From: B69-G16 sp964501905
GTDB taxonomy: Archaea; Thermoproteota; Thermoprotei; Thermofilales; B69-G16
Assembly (NCBI GenBank): GCA_964501905.1
Contig: CAZCTW010000010.1
Location: 1 to 64,000, forward strand
Length of the DNA stretch: 64,000 bases
Direction: 5' to 3'
Position numbers and translations under genes: made by a program. Each line of letters starts with the position of its first letter. Position 1 is the stretch's first letter. A model generated the notes under the pieces. It was not told where the DNA came from. It saw only the letters and a program-made list of their open reading frames with translations, and did not search any database. Below, in pieces: positions 8,528 to 16,155 of this stretch.

Positions 8528-9239
8528 TTTTAATAGCCTCGACTACGAAGTTCCTAGCTATTAAACTCTTCTTCGGACTCCAACCATACAACTTCCTCAC
8601 CTTAAGCTTTCCACAGGCTTTTATTAAATCCCTAAGTTCCTTCTTCGTGAACAAATGGTAAAAACGCTCTACTTTTCGATTTTTAGTTCTCCAAGAAGCG
8701 AAGATATCGCCGAATTCAAAACTCCGCCCTGTAATCCAGGCCTTGAACGCGCGAAGCAGGAGACTAGGCTGTAATAGATTCCAAACACTGGCGATCAATA
8801 ACCCTCCCTCCTTTAAGACCCTGCAGATTTCCTCAATAGCTTTTGATCTCTCAGTATGCAGGGGTATGTGGTGTATAGACGCGATAGCTACCGCATAGTC
8901 GAATAAATAGCTTCTGAAAGGAAGAAATCTCATATCTCCTGCTACGCAGTCGATTTGAATGTCTAATTTTTTCCTGCGGACGGTCTTAAGCAAACGCTTA
9001 ACCATACCTGAAGATATATCTAGAGCTACTACTCTGAAACCCTGCCTAGCTAAGAATAGGGAATGTAATCCGCTTCCGCAACCAGCATCTAGAACAAGCC
9101 CGTCTCTCTCCATAACTATGCCTGAGAGAAGCTCTGTCCAGGCTAGTCCCCGCCTATAGGTTTTAGCTATCTCTTCGTATGCCGAGAAGACGTTGTCTCT
9201 TAAAACGCGCTCAGCGTCTTTCTTTTCTCGTTTTAACAT
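8514..9239 (-). CDS. Trm9/ALKBH8-like class I methyltransferase
   Basis: This 241-residue SAM-dependent methyltransferase has motif I VLDAGCGSG (about residues 50-58), an acidic DIS after strand 2, and a post-motif segment AIASIHHIP characteristic of the Trm9/ALKBH8 methyltransferase group. Eukaryotic Trm9 methylates cm5U34 to mcm5U34. The gene lies immediately upstream of elp3 and overlaps it, which supports the same job in this archaeon. That substrate is inferred from homology and neighbourhood. The start overlaps the end of the NOG1 GTPase gene by 29 bases. Confidence 0.8.
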   Translation of the reverse strand: MLKREKKDAERVLRDNVFSAYEEIAKTYRRGLAWTELLSGIVMERDGLVLDAGCGSGLHSLFLARQGFRVVALDISSGMVKRLLKTVRRKKLDIQIDCVAGDMRFLPFRSYLFDYAVAIASIHHIPLHTERSKAIEEICRVLKEGGLLIASVWNLLQPSLLLRAFKAWITGRSFEFGDIFASWRTKNRKVERFYHLFTKKELRDLIKACGKLKVRKLYGWSPKKSLIARNFVVEAIKNDVG

Positions 9240-10263
9240 GATACTCTATAACTTTTATAACGCTATCTAGATTTAACCCTTCCTTAGCTGAGATAAACAA
9301 TACTTCCTTCCCCTTTAACAGTTTTCGCGCGACCTTATTCATTCTCTCTACGTGTTCGCTAGAAGCTATATCGGCTTTATTCGCAACATATACAAAGGGA
9401 ATACCCTTGAAACTTTCTAGAATTTCGCGTAGAACCCTGATTTGATAGTCTAGTGTAAAGCCGCAAGTTTCTGTAGGATCGAATATGAATATTATCAAAT
9501 CCGCTACGTATTGAAGAGCTAATATGGCTTGAAGCTCTATTTTATTCCTCTCTGAGAGGGGGCGGTCCAGCAAGCCTGGAGTATCTAAAACCTGAACAAC
9601 CGTAGAGTCTATGGTCATATGACCGACAGTGATGGATTTAGTAGTGAAGGGGTACTCCCTAATCTCAGGCTTAGCCCTAGTTATAGCCTTGACTAGCGAA
9701 GACTTGCCCACGTTCGGAGGTCCCGCCACGACTACCGAGTATATATTCGGGTCTACCTCTGGCAGTTTAAGGATTTTTATCTGAGCGGCCCTAACGATCT
9801 TAAAGTCTCGGTCTAAGTCTTTGAGTATCGAGTTGAGCCTCCCAAAGTAAGTCTTCCTGTACTTGACTATGCTAGCTTTGTCTCCAGCCTTCCTTATAGC
9901 CGATATGCTTTCCCTAGCTATCCTATTGATTATAAAGGTTGCCCCGTATATCTTACTTAGGCTCTTTTTTAGAGAATCTAGGTCCATGATTACTTGGAAT
10001 AATTCTCGATAGAAGGGGTGTAATTCTTTCACGAAAGGAGTCGTGAGAACTATCTTTTTTAACCGAGATATTACGTAGTTGTTGGCTACTTTAATTTTCC
10101 TAATTTCCACTTTTTTAATATAAAAGAGTTTCCTCCTAAGTACAACTCCGCTCCCCGCTTTCTTAGCTCTCTTAACAGCGGCTTCAAATATCTCTTCATA
10201 GTTTCGAGGAGCTAAAACCATTTTCCGCGCTGTTCGAGATAAGCTTTTGTTCAATTTGATCAA
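9211..10263 (-). CDS. NOG1-family GTPase
   Basis: This 350-residue protein has a helical N-terminal domain (residues 1-165) followed by an OBG/NOG1-type G domain: G1 GPPNVGKSS at 181-189, G2 threonines in PFTTKS, G3 DTPG at 227-230, G4 NKAD at 295-298 and G5 ISAKEG near 326. The length and N-terminal domain match archaeal Nog1, whose eukaryotic orthologue acts in assembly of the large ribosomal subunit. Ribosome assembly is the inferred role. It is the first gene of a cluster running into trm9 and elp3, all read leftward. Confidence 0.92.
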   Translation of the reverse strand: MIKLNKSLSRTARKMVLAPRNYEEIFEAAVKRAKKAGSGVVLRRKLFYIKKVEIRKIKVANNYVISRLKKIVLTTPFVKELHPFYRELFQVIMDLDSLKKSLSKIYGATFIINRIARESISAIRKAGDKASIVKYRKTYFGRLNSILKDLDRDFKIVRAAQIKILKLPEVDPNIYSVVVAGPPNVGKSSLVKAITRAKPEIREYPFTTKSITVGHMTIDSTVVQVLDTPGLLDRPLSERNKIELQAILALQYVADLIIFIFDPTETCGFTLDYQIRVLREILESFKGIPFVYVANKADIASSEHVERMNKVARKLLKGKEVLFISAKEGLNLDSVIKVIEYHVKTRKERR

Positions 10264-10299
10264 CCGTCTTTAATATATTATCTCTAAGGTTTAAAACCG

Positions 10300-10737
10300 T
10301 TAAACTTCATCTTTAATAACTTCAAGGACTATAGCCGGGCAGATTTTAGTGACCCCTTTCATTTTGCCTATCTCGTCTATAAACGTAGCTAATTCCTCGT
10401 TGTCCCTAGCAATAATCGTTGCCATTACCATATGGTCTCCTGTAGAGAGAGCTACGTACTTCACGTTTTCCCTTTCGGCCAACTTCTTAGCGACTTCGAG
10501 CAACACACTAGATTCTACATCTAAACCGACTATAGCCAACCCCCTATACCCCAGTTTGGAATAATCAACTTTAATAGTATAGCCGCGTATAACGCCCGTA
10601 TCCTCCATTTTCTTTATCCGTTTTTTGATAGCAACATCGCTTATGCCTAGTATGTTTGACATTTTTAATATGGGGATACGGGCATTCTTCTTAAGTATAT
10701 CAATTATCTTAAGATCAGTAGCATCTAATGTCGCCAA
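10300..10737 (-). CDS. Lrp/AsnC-family transcriptional regulator
   Basis: This 145-residue protein has the Lrp plan: an N-terminal winged helix (residues 5-60; LDATDLKIIDILKKNAR at its start) and a C-terminal RAM ligand-binding domain (about 65-140). Lrp proteins form dimers to octamers and often respond to amino acids. The start is a TTG (10735-10737). A near-palindrome centred on ACCTAGGT lies between the TATA-like element (about 10771-10785) and the start, so autoregulation is plausible. The targets cannot be told from this window. Confidence 0.93.
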   Translation of the reverse strand: MATLDATDLKIIDILKKNARIPILKMSNILGISDVAIKKRIKKMEDTGVIRGYTIKVDYSKLGYRGLAIVGLDVESSVLLEVAKKLAERENVKYVALSTGDHMVMATIIARDNEELATFIDEIGKMKGVTKICPAIVLEVIKDEV

Positions 10738-10742
10738 ATTTC

Positions 10743-10757
10743 ATGCACCTAGGTCAT
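10743..10757. promoter_or_regulatory. Putative operator of the Lrp gene
   Basis: The sequence ATGCACCTAGGTCAT is a near-perfect inverted repeat around a perfect ACCTAGGT core. It overlaps the expected transcription start of the Lrp gene, downstream of the minus-strand TATA element ATTTATAATG. Binding here would block initiation, the usual layout of archaeal Lrp autorepression. The regulatory role is inferred from symmetry and position. Confidence 0.4.
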
Positions 10758-10851
10758 GAAAATTACATGGCATTATAAATAATTTTATACATTGTCAAAA
10801 TTCATAGTTTAATTGTTAAAATCTTAGAAGTTGATATATAGAAGCGAGTGG

Positions 10852-10952
10852 TGCGGGGGCCGGGATTCGAACCCGGGCAGGGCTTCCCCAGCGGAGCTTA
10901 CTGGCCTTAAGCTCTCAGTCCGCCCCCTTTGACCTAGCTCGGGCACCCCCGC
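10852..10952 (-). tRNA. tRNA-Leu(GAG) with 16-nt intron
   Basis: This is a type II tRNA with acceptor GCGGGGG/CCCCCGC, T arm CCGGG-UUCGAAU-CCCGG and a long variable arm. The anticodon stem GCGGA/UCCGC encloses CU-GAG-A, a 16-nt intron at the canonical 37/38 site, then C. A CCA follows the discriminator A (10849-10851), possibly by chance. The exons are identical to those of tRNA-Leu(CAG) at 53899-53998 apart from the third letter-facing base of the anticodon and position 37. A minus-strand TATA element (GCTTATATTC, about 10977-10986) sits upstream. Confidence 0.93.
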
Positions 10953-11057
10953 TCAGTTTGATTATACCTCTAAGAGAATATAAGCTTTTTCTGATCGAAG
11001 AGGATGCATACTTAAACTAAAGGGTTACATTGGTGGGCGTAGAGGACAAAAGAAGAA

Positions 11058-11169
11058 TGCGCCGGCCGGGATTCGAACCCGGGATTCGCCCGAGCCATTT
11101 TGTGGCTCGTTCAGCGGCGTGGATTCGGCAAGGTTAGGCCGCCATCCTACCAGGCTAGACTACCGGCGC
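11058..11169 (-). tRNA. tRNA-Gly(UCC), probably with two introns
   Basis: Acceptor GCGCCGG/CCGGCGC, D arm GUCUAGCCUGGUAGGAU and T arm CCGGG-UUCGAAU-CCCGG are clear, but the gene is 112 nt long. The anticodon stem GCGGC/GCCGC encloses 19 nt; removing 12 nt (AACCUUGCCGAA) gives the seven-base loop CUUCCAC with anticodon UCC. A further 26 nt, containing a GAGCCA/UGGCUC hairpin, sits in the variable loop. Taking both out leaves 74 nt. The Gly identity fits the acceptor and the D arm. Exact splice sites are inferred and could shift by a base or two. A second hairpin as a true long variable arm is unlikely because the D arm is type I. Confidence 0.75.
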
Positions 11170-11259
11170 CAGGTTATTTATTTATTCTATAGTTTTTAAA
11201 TGTTGCTTTGCTCCATACCGATCGCTGGCGAGAGCATTCTATTAGAGTTATCATATTAG

Positions 11260-11287
11260 GCCCCGGTGGTTTAGTGGACGTAATCAT
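11260..11287 (+). other. Orphan tRNA 5' half
   Basis: This 28-base stretch begins GCCCCGGTGGTTTAGTGG, which reads as the acceptor strand and D arm of a Glu, Asp or Gln-type tRNA, and ends near position 26. No matching 3' half (ending CCGGGGC) follows; the nearest such sequence is the end of tRNA-Thr at about 11997-12003. It may be a relic of integration into a tRNA gene, a decayed tRNA, or the 5' half of a split tRNA. I see no good TATA box in front of it. Confidence 0.45.
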
Positions 11288-11289
11288 CT

Positions 11290-11545
11290 ATGCAAATCAA
11301 CAGAGCACCGAAACCGGAAGTTAAAATTGCAGAAGCCGAATAAAGCCTAAAACTAGCTCTCTTAAAAATTAAAAAACGCGAGGAAATGCTAAACCTGCTC
11401 CTAAACATAGAAGAAATATCCAAGAACAGAGTCAGATACCGTAGTGAGAGGCAGAAATATCTGCACTTGCGCCTATATACTCGAAAAATCTAAACTTTAC
11501 AAAAATCCTCTAGTATTAACACATAAAGAGCTAAGCCAGCCATAA
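11290..11545 (+). pseudogene. Decayed reading frame in the tRNA cluster
   Basis: Starting at an ATG (11290), a lysine- and glutamate-rich helical reading runs for about 55 codons but is interrupted by a TAA after 16 codons, and continues in a second frame (VVRGRNICTCAYILEKSK and on) to a stop at 11545. Composition suggests former coding sequence, but no family is recognised. It fills the 480-base gap between two tRNA genes, directly after the orphan tRNA 5' half, as would a remnant of an integrated element. It could also be chance in AT-rich sequence. Confidence 0.3.
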
Positions 11546-11650
11546 AAACTGCACACTTTGCTTTTACGAAAACGAAAAAAGAAAGTAAGCTCAATTCCAT
11601 ACGATACCAAATATATCGAAAACAACTTCTCGGCCCGAACGAAAAGTTCA

Positions 11651-11753
11651 TGCCGGGGCCGGGATTCGAACCCGGGATGACCGGATATCTTATCTGGGCC
11701 CTCAGCCTCAGGATTATGAGTCCGGCGCCCTTACCAGGCTAGGCGACCCCGGC
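11651..11753 (-). tRNA. tRNA-Met(CAU), elongator type, with 28-nt intron
   Basis: Acceptor GCCGGGG/CCCCGGC with A73, D arm GCCUAGCCUGGUAAGGGC and T arm CCGGG-UUCGAAU-CCCGG are intact. The anticodon stem CCGGA/UCCGG encloses CU-CAU-A, a 28-nt intron at 37/38, then A. The mature length is 75. A G1-C72 acceptor pair and this body fit elongator tRNA-Met; a tRNA-Ile(CAU) whose C34 is modified cannot be fully excluded from sequence alone. Confidence 0.85.
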
Positions 11754-11918
11754 TCTATTTTAAATGATTTCCTGTTGAATTTAAATTCTTCGCTGTAATG
11801 CCTAACAGATTTGCGATGAGTTCCAGTATCTGAGACGGTGCTATTACATGGCAGCGTGGACATAAGCCACTAATGTGTTGAGTGAAAAATATAAGAGAGT
11901 TTTGTTGTATGTTCCATA

Positions 11919-12004
11919 GCCCCGGTAGCTTAGTGGTAGAGCGGCGGCCTCGTATACCTTGTCGAGAAAGCCGCAGGTCGCGGGTTCAAATCCCGCCCGG
12001 GGCT
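11919..12004 (+). tRNA. tRNA-Thr(CGU) with 14-nt intron
   Basis: Acceptor GCCCCGG/CCGGGGC, D arm GCUUAGUGGUAGAGC and T arm GCGGG-UUCAAAU-CCCGC are intact. The anticodon stem GCGGC/GCCGC encloses CU-CGU-A, a 14-nt intron at 37/38, then A. The mature length is 72. The discriminator is U73, as expected for archaeal tRNA-Thr. A TATA element AAAAATATAAG lies near 11884-11894. Confidence 0.93.
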
Positions 12005-12185
12005 TTTCATCGGCTTCGTTTCGGCTTTCTTAATAGACTCCATTCAAGACTTCAATTCACCTTCAGTGAATAGAAACTTACTGTCAACTTTCTTTTCGGT
12101 TTTTAAGCATTTACTTCTTTAAATCCAGTTGGAAATGATAGCAAAATATAATAATTGCCTAGTCTTATGAGGATATGGTGTAAAA

Positions 12186-12536
12186 TTGAGCAAGAAAGTA
12201 ATTCCTAGGTCTAAACTCATCGGCATGCAGGTGTATAACCCCGATGCAACGCTAGTGGGCACTATAAAAGATGTAGGTCTCATCCCTGGAGAAACAGGGA
12301 AAATAGTTTTGATAGTTACGACTAAATACCAGCGAGATATAGAGATTGAATGGTCTAGTGTAGCTGAAGTTGGAGATATAGTCTTGCTGGCAGAAAAGGT
12401 AGAAATCACTCCTCCAACAGCTCCCGCCGAGGCACCGGCGGTTGAGACCAAGATATGTCCTACATGTGGACAGCCAGCTACTTGGATAGAACAATATAAA
12501 CGTTGGTACTGCTATAATTGTAAAAAATACTTATAG
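12186..12536 (+). CDS. PRC-barrel protein with C-terminal zinc ribbon
   Basis: This 116-residue protein starts at a TTG (12186) with a TATA-like AAAATATAATAA about 40 bases upstream. Residues 8-75 form a PRC-barrel domain (SKLIGMQVYNPDATLVGTIKDVG at its start), a small beta-barrel found in ribosome-maturation factors and photosynthetic proteins. A Pro/Ala-rich linker follows, then a zinc ribbon with CPTCGQPA and CYNCKKYL (about residues 90-116). The combination is known in archaea but uncharacterised. It is followed after 29 bases by the GTPBP1-like gene. Confidence 0.8.
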   Translation: MSKKVIPRSKLIGMQVYNPDATLVGTIKDVGLIPGETGKIVLIVTTKYQRDIEIEWSSVAEVGDIVLLAEKVEITPPTAPAEAPAVETKICPTCGQPATWIEQYKRWYCYNCKKYL

Positions 12537-12565
12537 TTATTTTTTCTTAAACTTTACCTTGAACA

Positions 12566-14158
12566 ATGAGTAATGTGGCGAAGCGTTATCCCCCTGAAAG
12601 AGAGGAAGGTAAAGTAGAGTATAAGTATAAGCTAGCCATTGAGAAGTCGCAAAAAATAGAGCGCTTGATTTCGCAGATGAAGTACCGGTTGGCGGAAGGT
12701 GGAGGTGAAGCTTTTTATATACTGGGTGTCGCAGATAACGGCGAGCCTATAGGCTTAAGTGATGAAGAGCTTAGGAAAAGTCTTAGTATTTTGAAACGTG
12801 TAGCTTCTGGAGTAGGTGCTTCTATCCAAATTTTGAGAGAGACTCGGGGACGTAGAGGGAAGATAGTAGAAGTATTAGTAAGGCGTAACCGTGAAGATTC
12901 TCCGCCGGTATACGTGGTAGTTACGGCATTAGGGAACGTTGACGCCGGAAAAAGCACGTTAGTCGGCGTGCTATGTACAGGTAGCCTAGACGATGGAAAC
13001 GGCTTAGCGATGAAAAAAGTAGCTAGGTTTTTACACGAGATAGAGTCAGGTAGGACTTCGTCCGTGTCTACTCAGTATTTAGGCTTCGGCAAGGATGGCA
13101 AAGTAGTAAACTATGACCTGCCGCATCCTTTAGACGAGGCGGAGATATACCTACGCTCCGAGAAAATAATAGCTCTTGTAGACCTGGGAGGTCACGAGAG
13201 GTATTTAAGGACCACTCTACGGGGCGTTATGTCCAGAAGACCCGATTACGCCATGCTCGTCGTAGCAGCTAATGCCGGCCTCTCTAAGATGGGGAGGGAG
13301 CACTTAGGCGTGTGTGTAGTCCTTAGAATTCCTATATTCGTAGTTGTAACTAAAATAGATATGGTACCTCGGGAGGTTCTTGAAGCTACTATAGACGAGA
13401 TCTATCAAGTCTTAAAAATGCCTGGAGTAAGCAAGTTACCGTTGATCGTCAGGGATCTAGACGACATAGCAGTAGCTGTTCATCATATGACAAGCGGCCG
13501 CGTAGCTCCTATATTCTTAGTATCAAACGTTACCGGTGATGGATTAGAGAATTTGAAGACTTTTCTGAATTTTCTACCTCCTAGAATGGATTGGCACAGT
13601 CAAGCCAGCAAGCCTTTCCTAATGTATGTCGAGGATATCTTTAATGTAAAGGGCGTAGGCCCTGTGGTGGGCGGGATTATTAGGGAGGGCAGTGTCGCCG
13701 TGGACGATATAGTCCAACTGGGCCCGTTTAAAGACGGAAGTTGGCGGCTCGTCAGAGTACGCTCTATACAAGTTAATAGAGTAAACGTCAGTCGCGCTAT
13801 AGCTGGCCAAGACGCCACCCTAGCCATTTCTAACGTTAAGTACGATGAACTTGAGAAAGGTATGGTTGTACTGGATAGAAGTTTAGAAGCTAGAAGTATT
13901 AGAAGAATTAAAGCCAGGATTACGGTGCTTAAGCATCCCACAACTATACATAAGGGATATCAAGCAGTTCTCCATTTAGAGTCCATAAGAAGCACTGTAA
14001 CTTTTAATAAAATGGAGAAAGAGCCTATGCGAACAGGCGACACCGGGGAAGTAGAACTGGTCTTTAACTACCACCCGTGGTACCTTAAGGTGGGAGATGT
14101 ATTCGTGCTTAGAGAAGCGAGAACGCGAGCTATAGGAAGAGTCTTGGAAATCGCTTAA
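12566..14158 (+). CDS. GTPBP1/2-like translational GTPase
   Basis: This 530-residue protein belongs to the EF-Tu/eEF1A superfamily. An N-terminal extension (residues 1-115) precedes the G domain: G1 GNVDAGKST at 123-131, the GTPBP-type EIESGRTSSVS at about 159-169, G3 DLGGHE at 206-211 and G4 TKID at 262-265. Two beta-barrel domains follow. The EIESGRTSS segment is typical of GTPBP1/GTPBP2, linked in eukaryotes to ribosome rescue and mRNA decay; in archaea the role is unknown. The extension is retained, so this is not EF-1alpha itself. Confidence 0.9.
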   Translation: MSNVAKRYPPEREEGKVEYKYKLAIEKSQKIERLISQMKYRLAEGGGEAFYILGVADNGEPIGLSDEELRKSLSILKRVASGVGASIQILRETRGRRGKIVEVLVRRNREDSPPVYVVVTALGNVDAGKSTLVGVLCTGSLDDGNGLAMKKVARFLHEIESGRTSSVSTQYLGFGKDGKVVNYDLPHPLDEAEIYLRSEKIIALVDLGGHERYLRTTLRGVMSRRPDYAMLVVAANAGLSKMGREHLGVCVVLRIPIFVVVTKIDMVPREVLEATIDEIYQVLKMPGVSKLPLIVRDLDDIAVAVHHMTSGRVAPIFLVSNVTGDGLENLKTFLNFLPPRMDWHSQASKPFLMYVEDIFNVKGVGPVVGGIIREGSVAVDDIVQLGPFKDGSWRLVRVRSIQVNRVNVSRAIAGQDATLAISNVKYDELEKGMVVLDRSLEARSIRRIKARITVLKHPTTIHKGYQAVLHLESIRSTVTFNKMEKEPMRTGDTGEVELVFNYHPWYLKVGDVFVLREARTRAIGRVLEIA

Positions 14159-14231
14159 TGAACATAAATAAGAGCTCTGGCAAACATAATAGTTTATATA
14201 GACCTGTTCTATGAAAAAAGCGGCGGCGTGT

Positions 14232-15869
14232 ATGGCGAAGAGGATTATCGTAATTGCCTTTATAGCGCTATTAACTCTTTCGCTAAGCCACTACGACGTT
14301 TCAGCCGCAGTCTTAGCGAAAATAAAGGTCGAAAAGGAAGTAACCTTTAGGCAGGGATACATTGTAGTGAATACGCTCGTTGAAGTTTTAAATGGAGACT
14401 CGGATATTTGGTCGTTTAAACTGCCGTCAGACTATAGAGAGAAGTTAATCTATGTTGCCGCAATTATAGGCGGAGAAATAGTTCCCGTAAAAGTGGCGTG
14501 GAATAGCTTTATAGTAACGTTCTCCAAGCCCTATCCTAAGTTCAAGATAATAGAGATTTACAAATTGGATATGAAATTTGAAGAAAGAACTGTGAAAATA
14601 AGCTTTCCGCTAATAATAACGCCAAGAGAAGCTATAGGAGACGCTTATATAAGGGTAAAAACCCCCGTTAAAGACTACGCAATTGAATCGCCAGCATACC
14701 TCAACAAAACAGATGTAGGAGCAGTAGCTAATCTAACTCTAGCCTCCCCAGGTGAGACCGATATAGTATCCTTAACCTTTTATCAAGTAGATTTGGCGTG
14801 GTTCTCGATTCCAAAGCTAAACCGCACCGTGATTATAGAATCTACCGACGAAGCCACATTCATAGACGAATATATTATAGCGAATGGTGTAGGCGGTAGA
14901 CTAGAATACGTGAACCTAGAGCTCCCCCTAAACGCCACTATAAAAAGACTAGAGGGCTTTATAGGACCCTATACGGGCAGAGGCGGGGATGGCGCATTTC
15001 ACACTTGGAAAGAAGATAACAAAACTATGGTGTCGATTAGTCTTAGGTCTCCCTTATTGAGGAGAGGAGAGAAAGAGTATCTTAAAGTCGTTTATTCAGT
15101 GCCGATTAAAACTGAGGACAATATTCTGGAAATCCCCGCTTATCACTCCTCCGGATTGCTTATAGAAAACTACGAGATAGTGATTAAAATAACCGGCGAT
15201 GGTGAACTAGTAGATTTAACGCCTAGGTTCGTCAAGTTTGTAGAAGATTATAAGGTGATAGGTCTCCAGCATAAAGGAGTCCTCCTAGACGATATCCCCT
15301 CCGGAAATCCCTACGTGAAATTAAAAGTTTCTCTAAATCTAAGCGTAAAGATGAGACCTTATATAATACTGGGGGCTTTCTCTCTAATATTAGCTCTTAT
15401 AGCTGTAGCTTTTGTACAGAGAGCAAGAGCCGTAAAGATCGAGGCTAAAAAAGCGGTTAAGATCGAGGCTCCGGAAGAGTTAGTAAAAGAACTCAGGGAT
15501 CTATATGTGGAAAAAACCAGGCTTTATGAAGCTTTAGTAGAGGCAAAGGTCGGTAAGTTAACCGCTAAGATATCCAGACAGGTATATAGACAAAAAGTAG
15601 CGAGAATAAGCAGTAAACGTAAAAACTTGGATCGGAGAATCGCAGAGTTGAAGAATAAAATAGGGAAAGTCCCGCTCCTAGAAGAAGTTGAAAAAATATT
15701 CCATGAAATTGAGATGGAGATGGGGAAGTTTGAAGACATAAACACAAGGTATAGGAGAGGGGAAATGAGCAAAAGAGCCTTCAAGGAGGAAATCGAAAAC
15801 TTGAAGGAAAAAATTGAGAGGAAAACCTCTAAAATCCACAGTAGGCTATCGGCACTGGAGATAGAGTAA
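14232..15869 (+). CDS. Exported protein anchored by one helix, with cytoplasmic coiled coil
   Basis: The protein has an N-terminal signal sequence (IIVIAFIALLTLSLSH), a large extracytoplasmic beta-rich region of about 350 residues with several N-x-S/T sites, one transmembrane helix (about residues 376-394) and a highly charged cytoplasmic coiled coil of about 140 residues. I do not recognise the family; the outer part has a loose ribophorin-like feel only. The frame opens at 14211, but the TATA element TTTATATA (about 14192-14199) lies too close to that codon, so I prefer the ATG at 14232. The layout suggests a sensor or adhesin coupled to an intracellular coil. Confidence 0.75.
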   Translation: MAKRIIVIAFIALLTLSLSHYDVSAAVLAKIKVEKEVTFRQGYIVVNTLVEVLNGDSDIWSFKLPSDYREKLIYVAAIIGGEIVPVKVAWNSFIVTFSKPYPKFKIIEIYKLDMKFEERTVKISFPLIITPREAIGDAYIRVKTPVKDYAIESPAYLNKTDVGAVANLTLASPGETDIVSLTFYQVDLAWFSIPKLNRTVIIESTDEATFIDEYIIANGVGGRLEYVNLELPLNATIKRLEGFIGPYTGRGGDGAFHTWKEDNKTMVSISLRSPLLRRGEKEYLKVVYSVPIKTEDNILEIPAYHSSGLLIENYEIVIKITGDGELVDLTPRFVKFVEDYKVIGLQHKGVLLDDIPSGNPYVKLKVSLNLSVKMRPYIILGAFSLILALIAVAFVQRARAVKIEAKKAVKIEAPEELVKELRDLYVEKTRLYEALVEAKVGKLTAKISRQVYRQKVARISSKRKNLDRRIAELKNKIGKVPLLEEVEKIFHEIEMEMGKFEDINTRYRRGEMSKRAFKEEIENLKEKIERKTSKIHSRLSALEIE

Positions 15870-15957
15870 AGTGCATGAAAAAGCCGCTTAAAGCTCGCTT
15901 TAAAAGTTTAGGATTTTCCTATTTATTAATATTTTTAAAAATCTGAATTGAAGGAGA

Positions 15958-16059
15958 TAGCCCGGCCGGGATTCGAACCCGGGATCACGGGGTTTCTCCC
16001 AGTTTAGGCCTCCTGAATCTTCCAGAGCCCCGTATGCTTGGCCGCTACACCACCGGGCT
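15958..16059 (-). tRNA. tRNA-Gln(CUG) with 28-nt intron
   Basis: Acceptor AGCCCGG/CCGGGCU with A73, D arm GGUGUAGCGGCCAAGCAU and T arm CCGGG-UUCGAAU-CCCGG are intact. The anticodon stem CGGGG/CCCCG encloses CU-CUG-G, a 28-nt intron at 37/38, then A. The mature length is 74. A1-U72 is the archaeal glutamine pattern. A minus-strand TATA element (TTTAAATAAA) lies about 25 bases upstream, inside the region before the next plus-strand gene. Confidence 0.93.
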
Positions 16060-16155
16060 CTAGGTGATAACTTATTGCTGGTTTATTTAAACATAACGGA
16101 TTTGGATGGGCAAGCTTATTATACCGTTAAGTTTGTTACTCTCTGGGGGTCTAGG

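Noticed and set aside
11763..11833. A possible box C/D sRNA between tRNA-Met and tRNA-Thr (GCGAUGA then CUGA)
   Set aside because: A TATA element and one C-like and one D box are present, but they are only 10 nt apart and no matching second box pair could be found.
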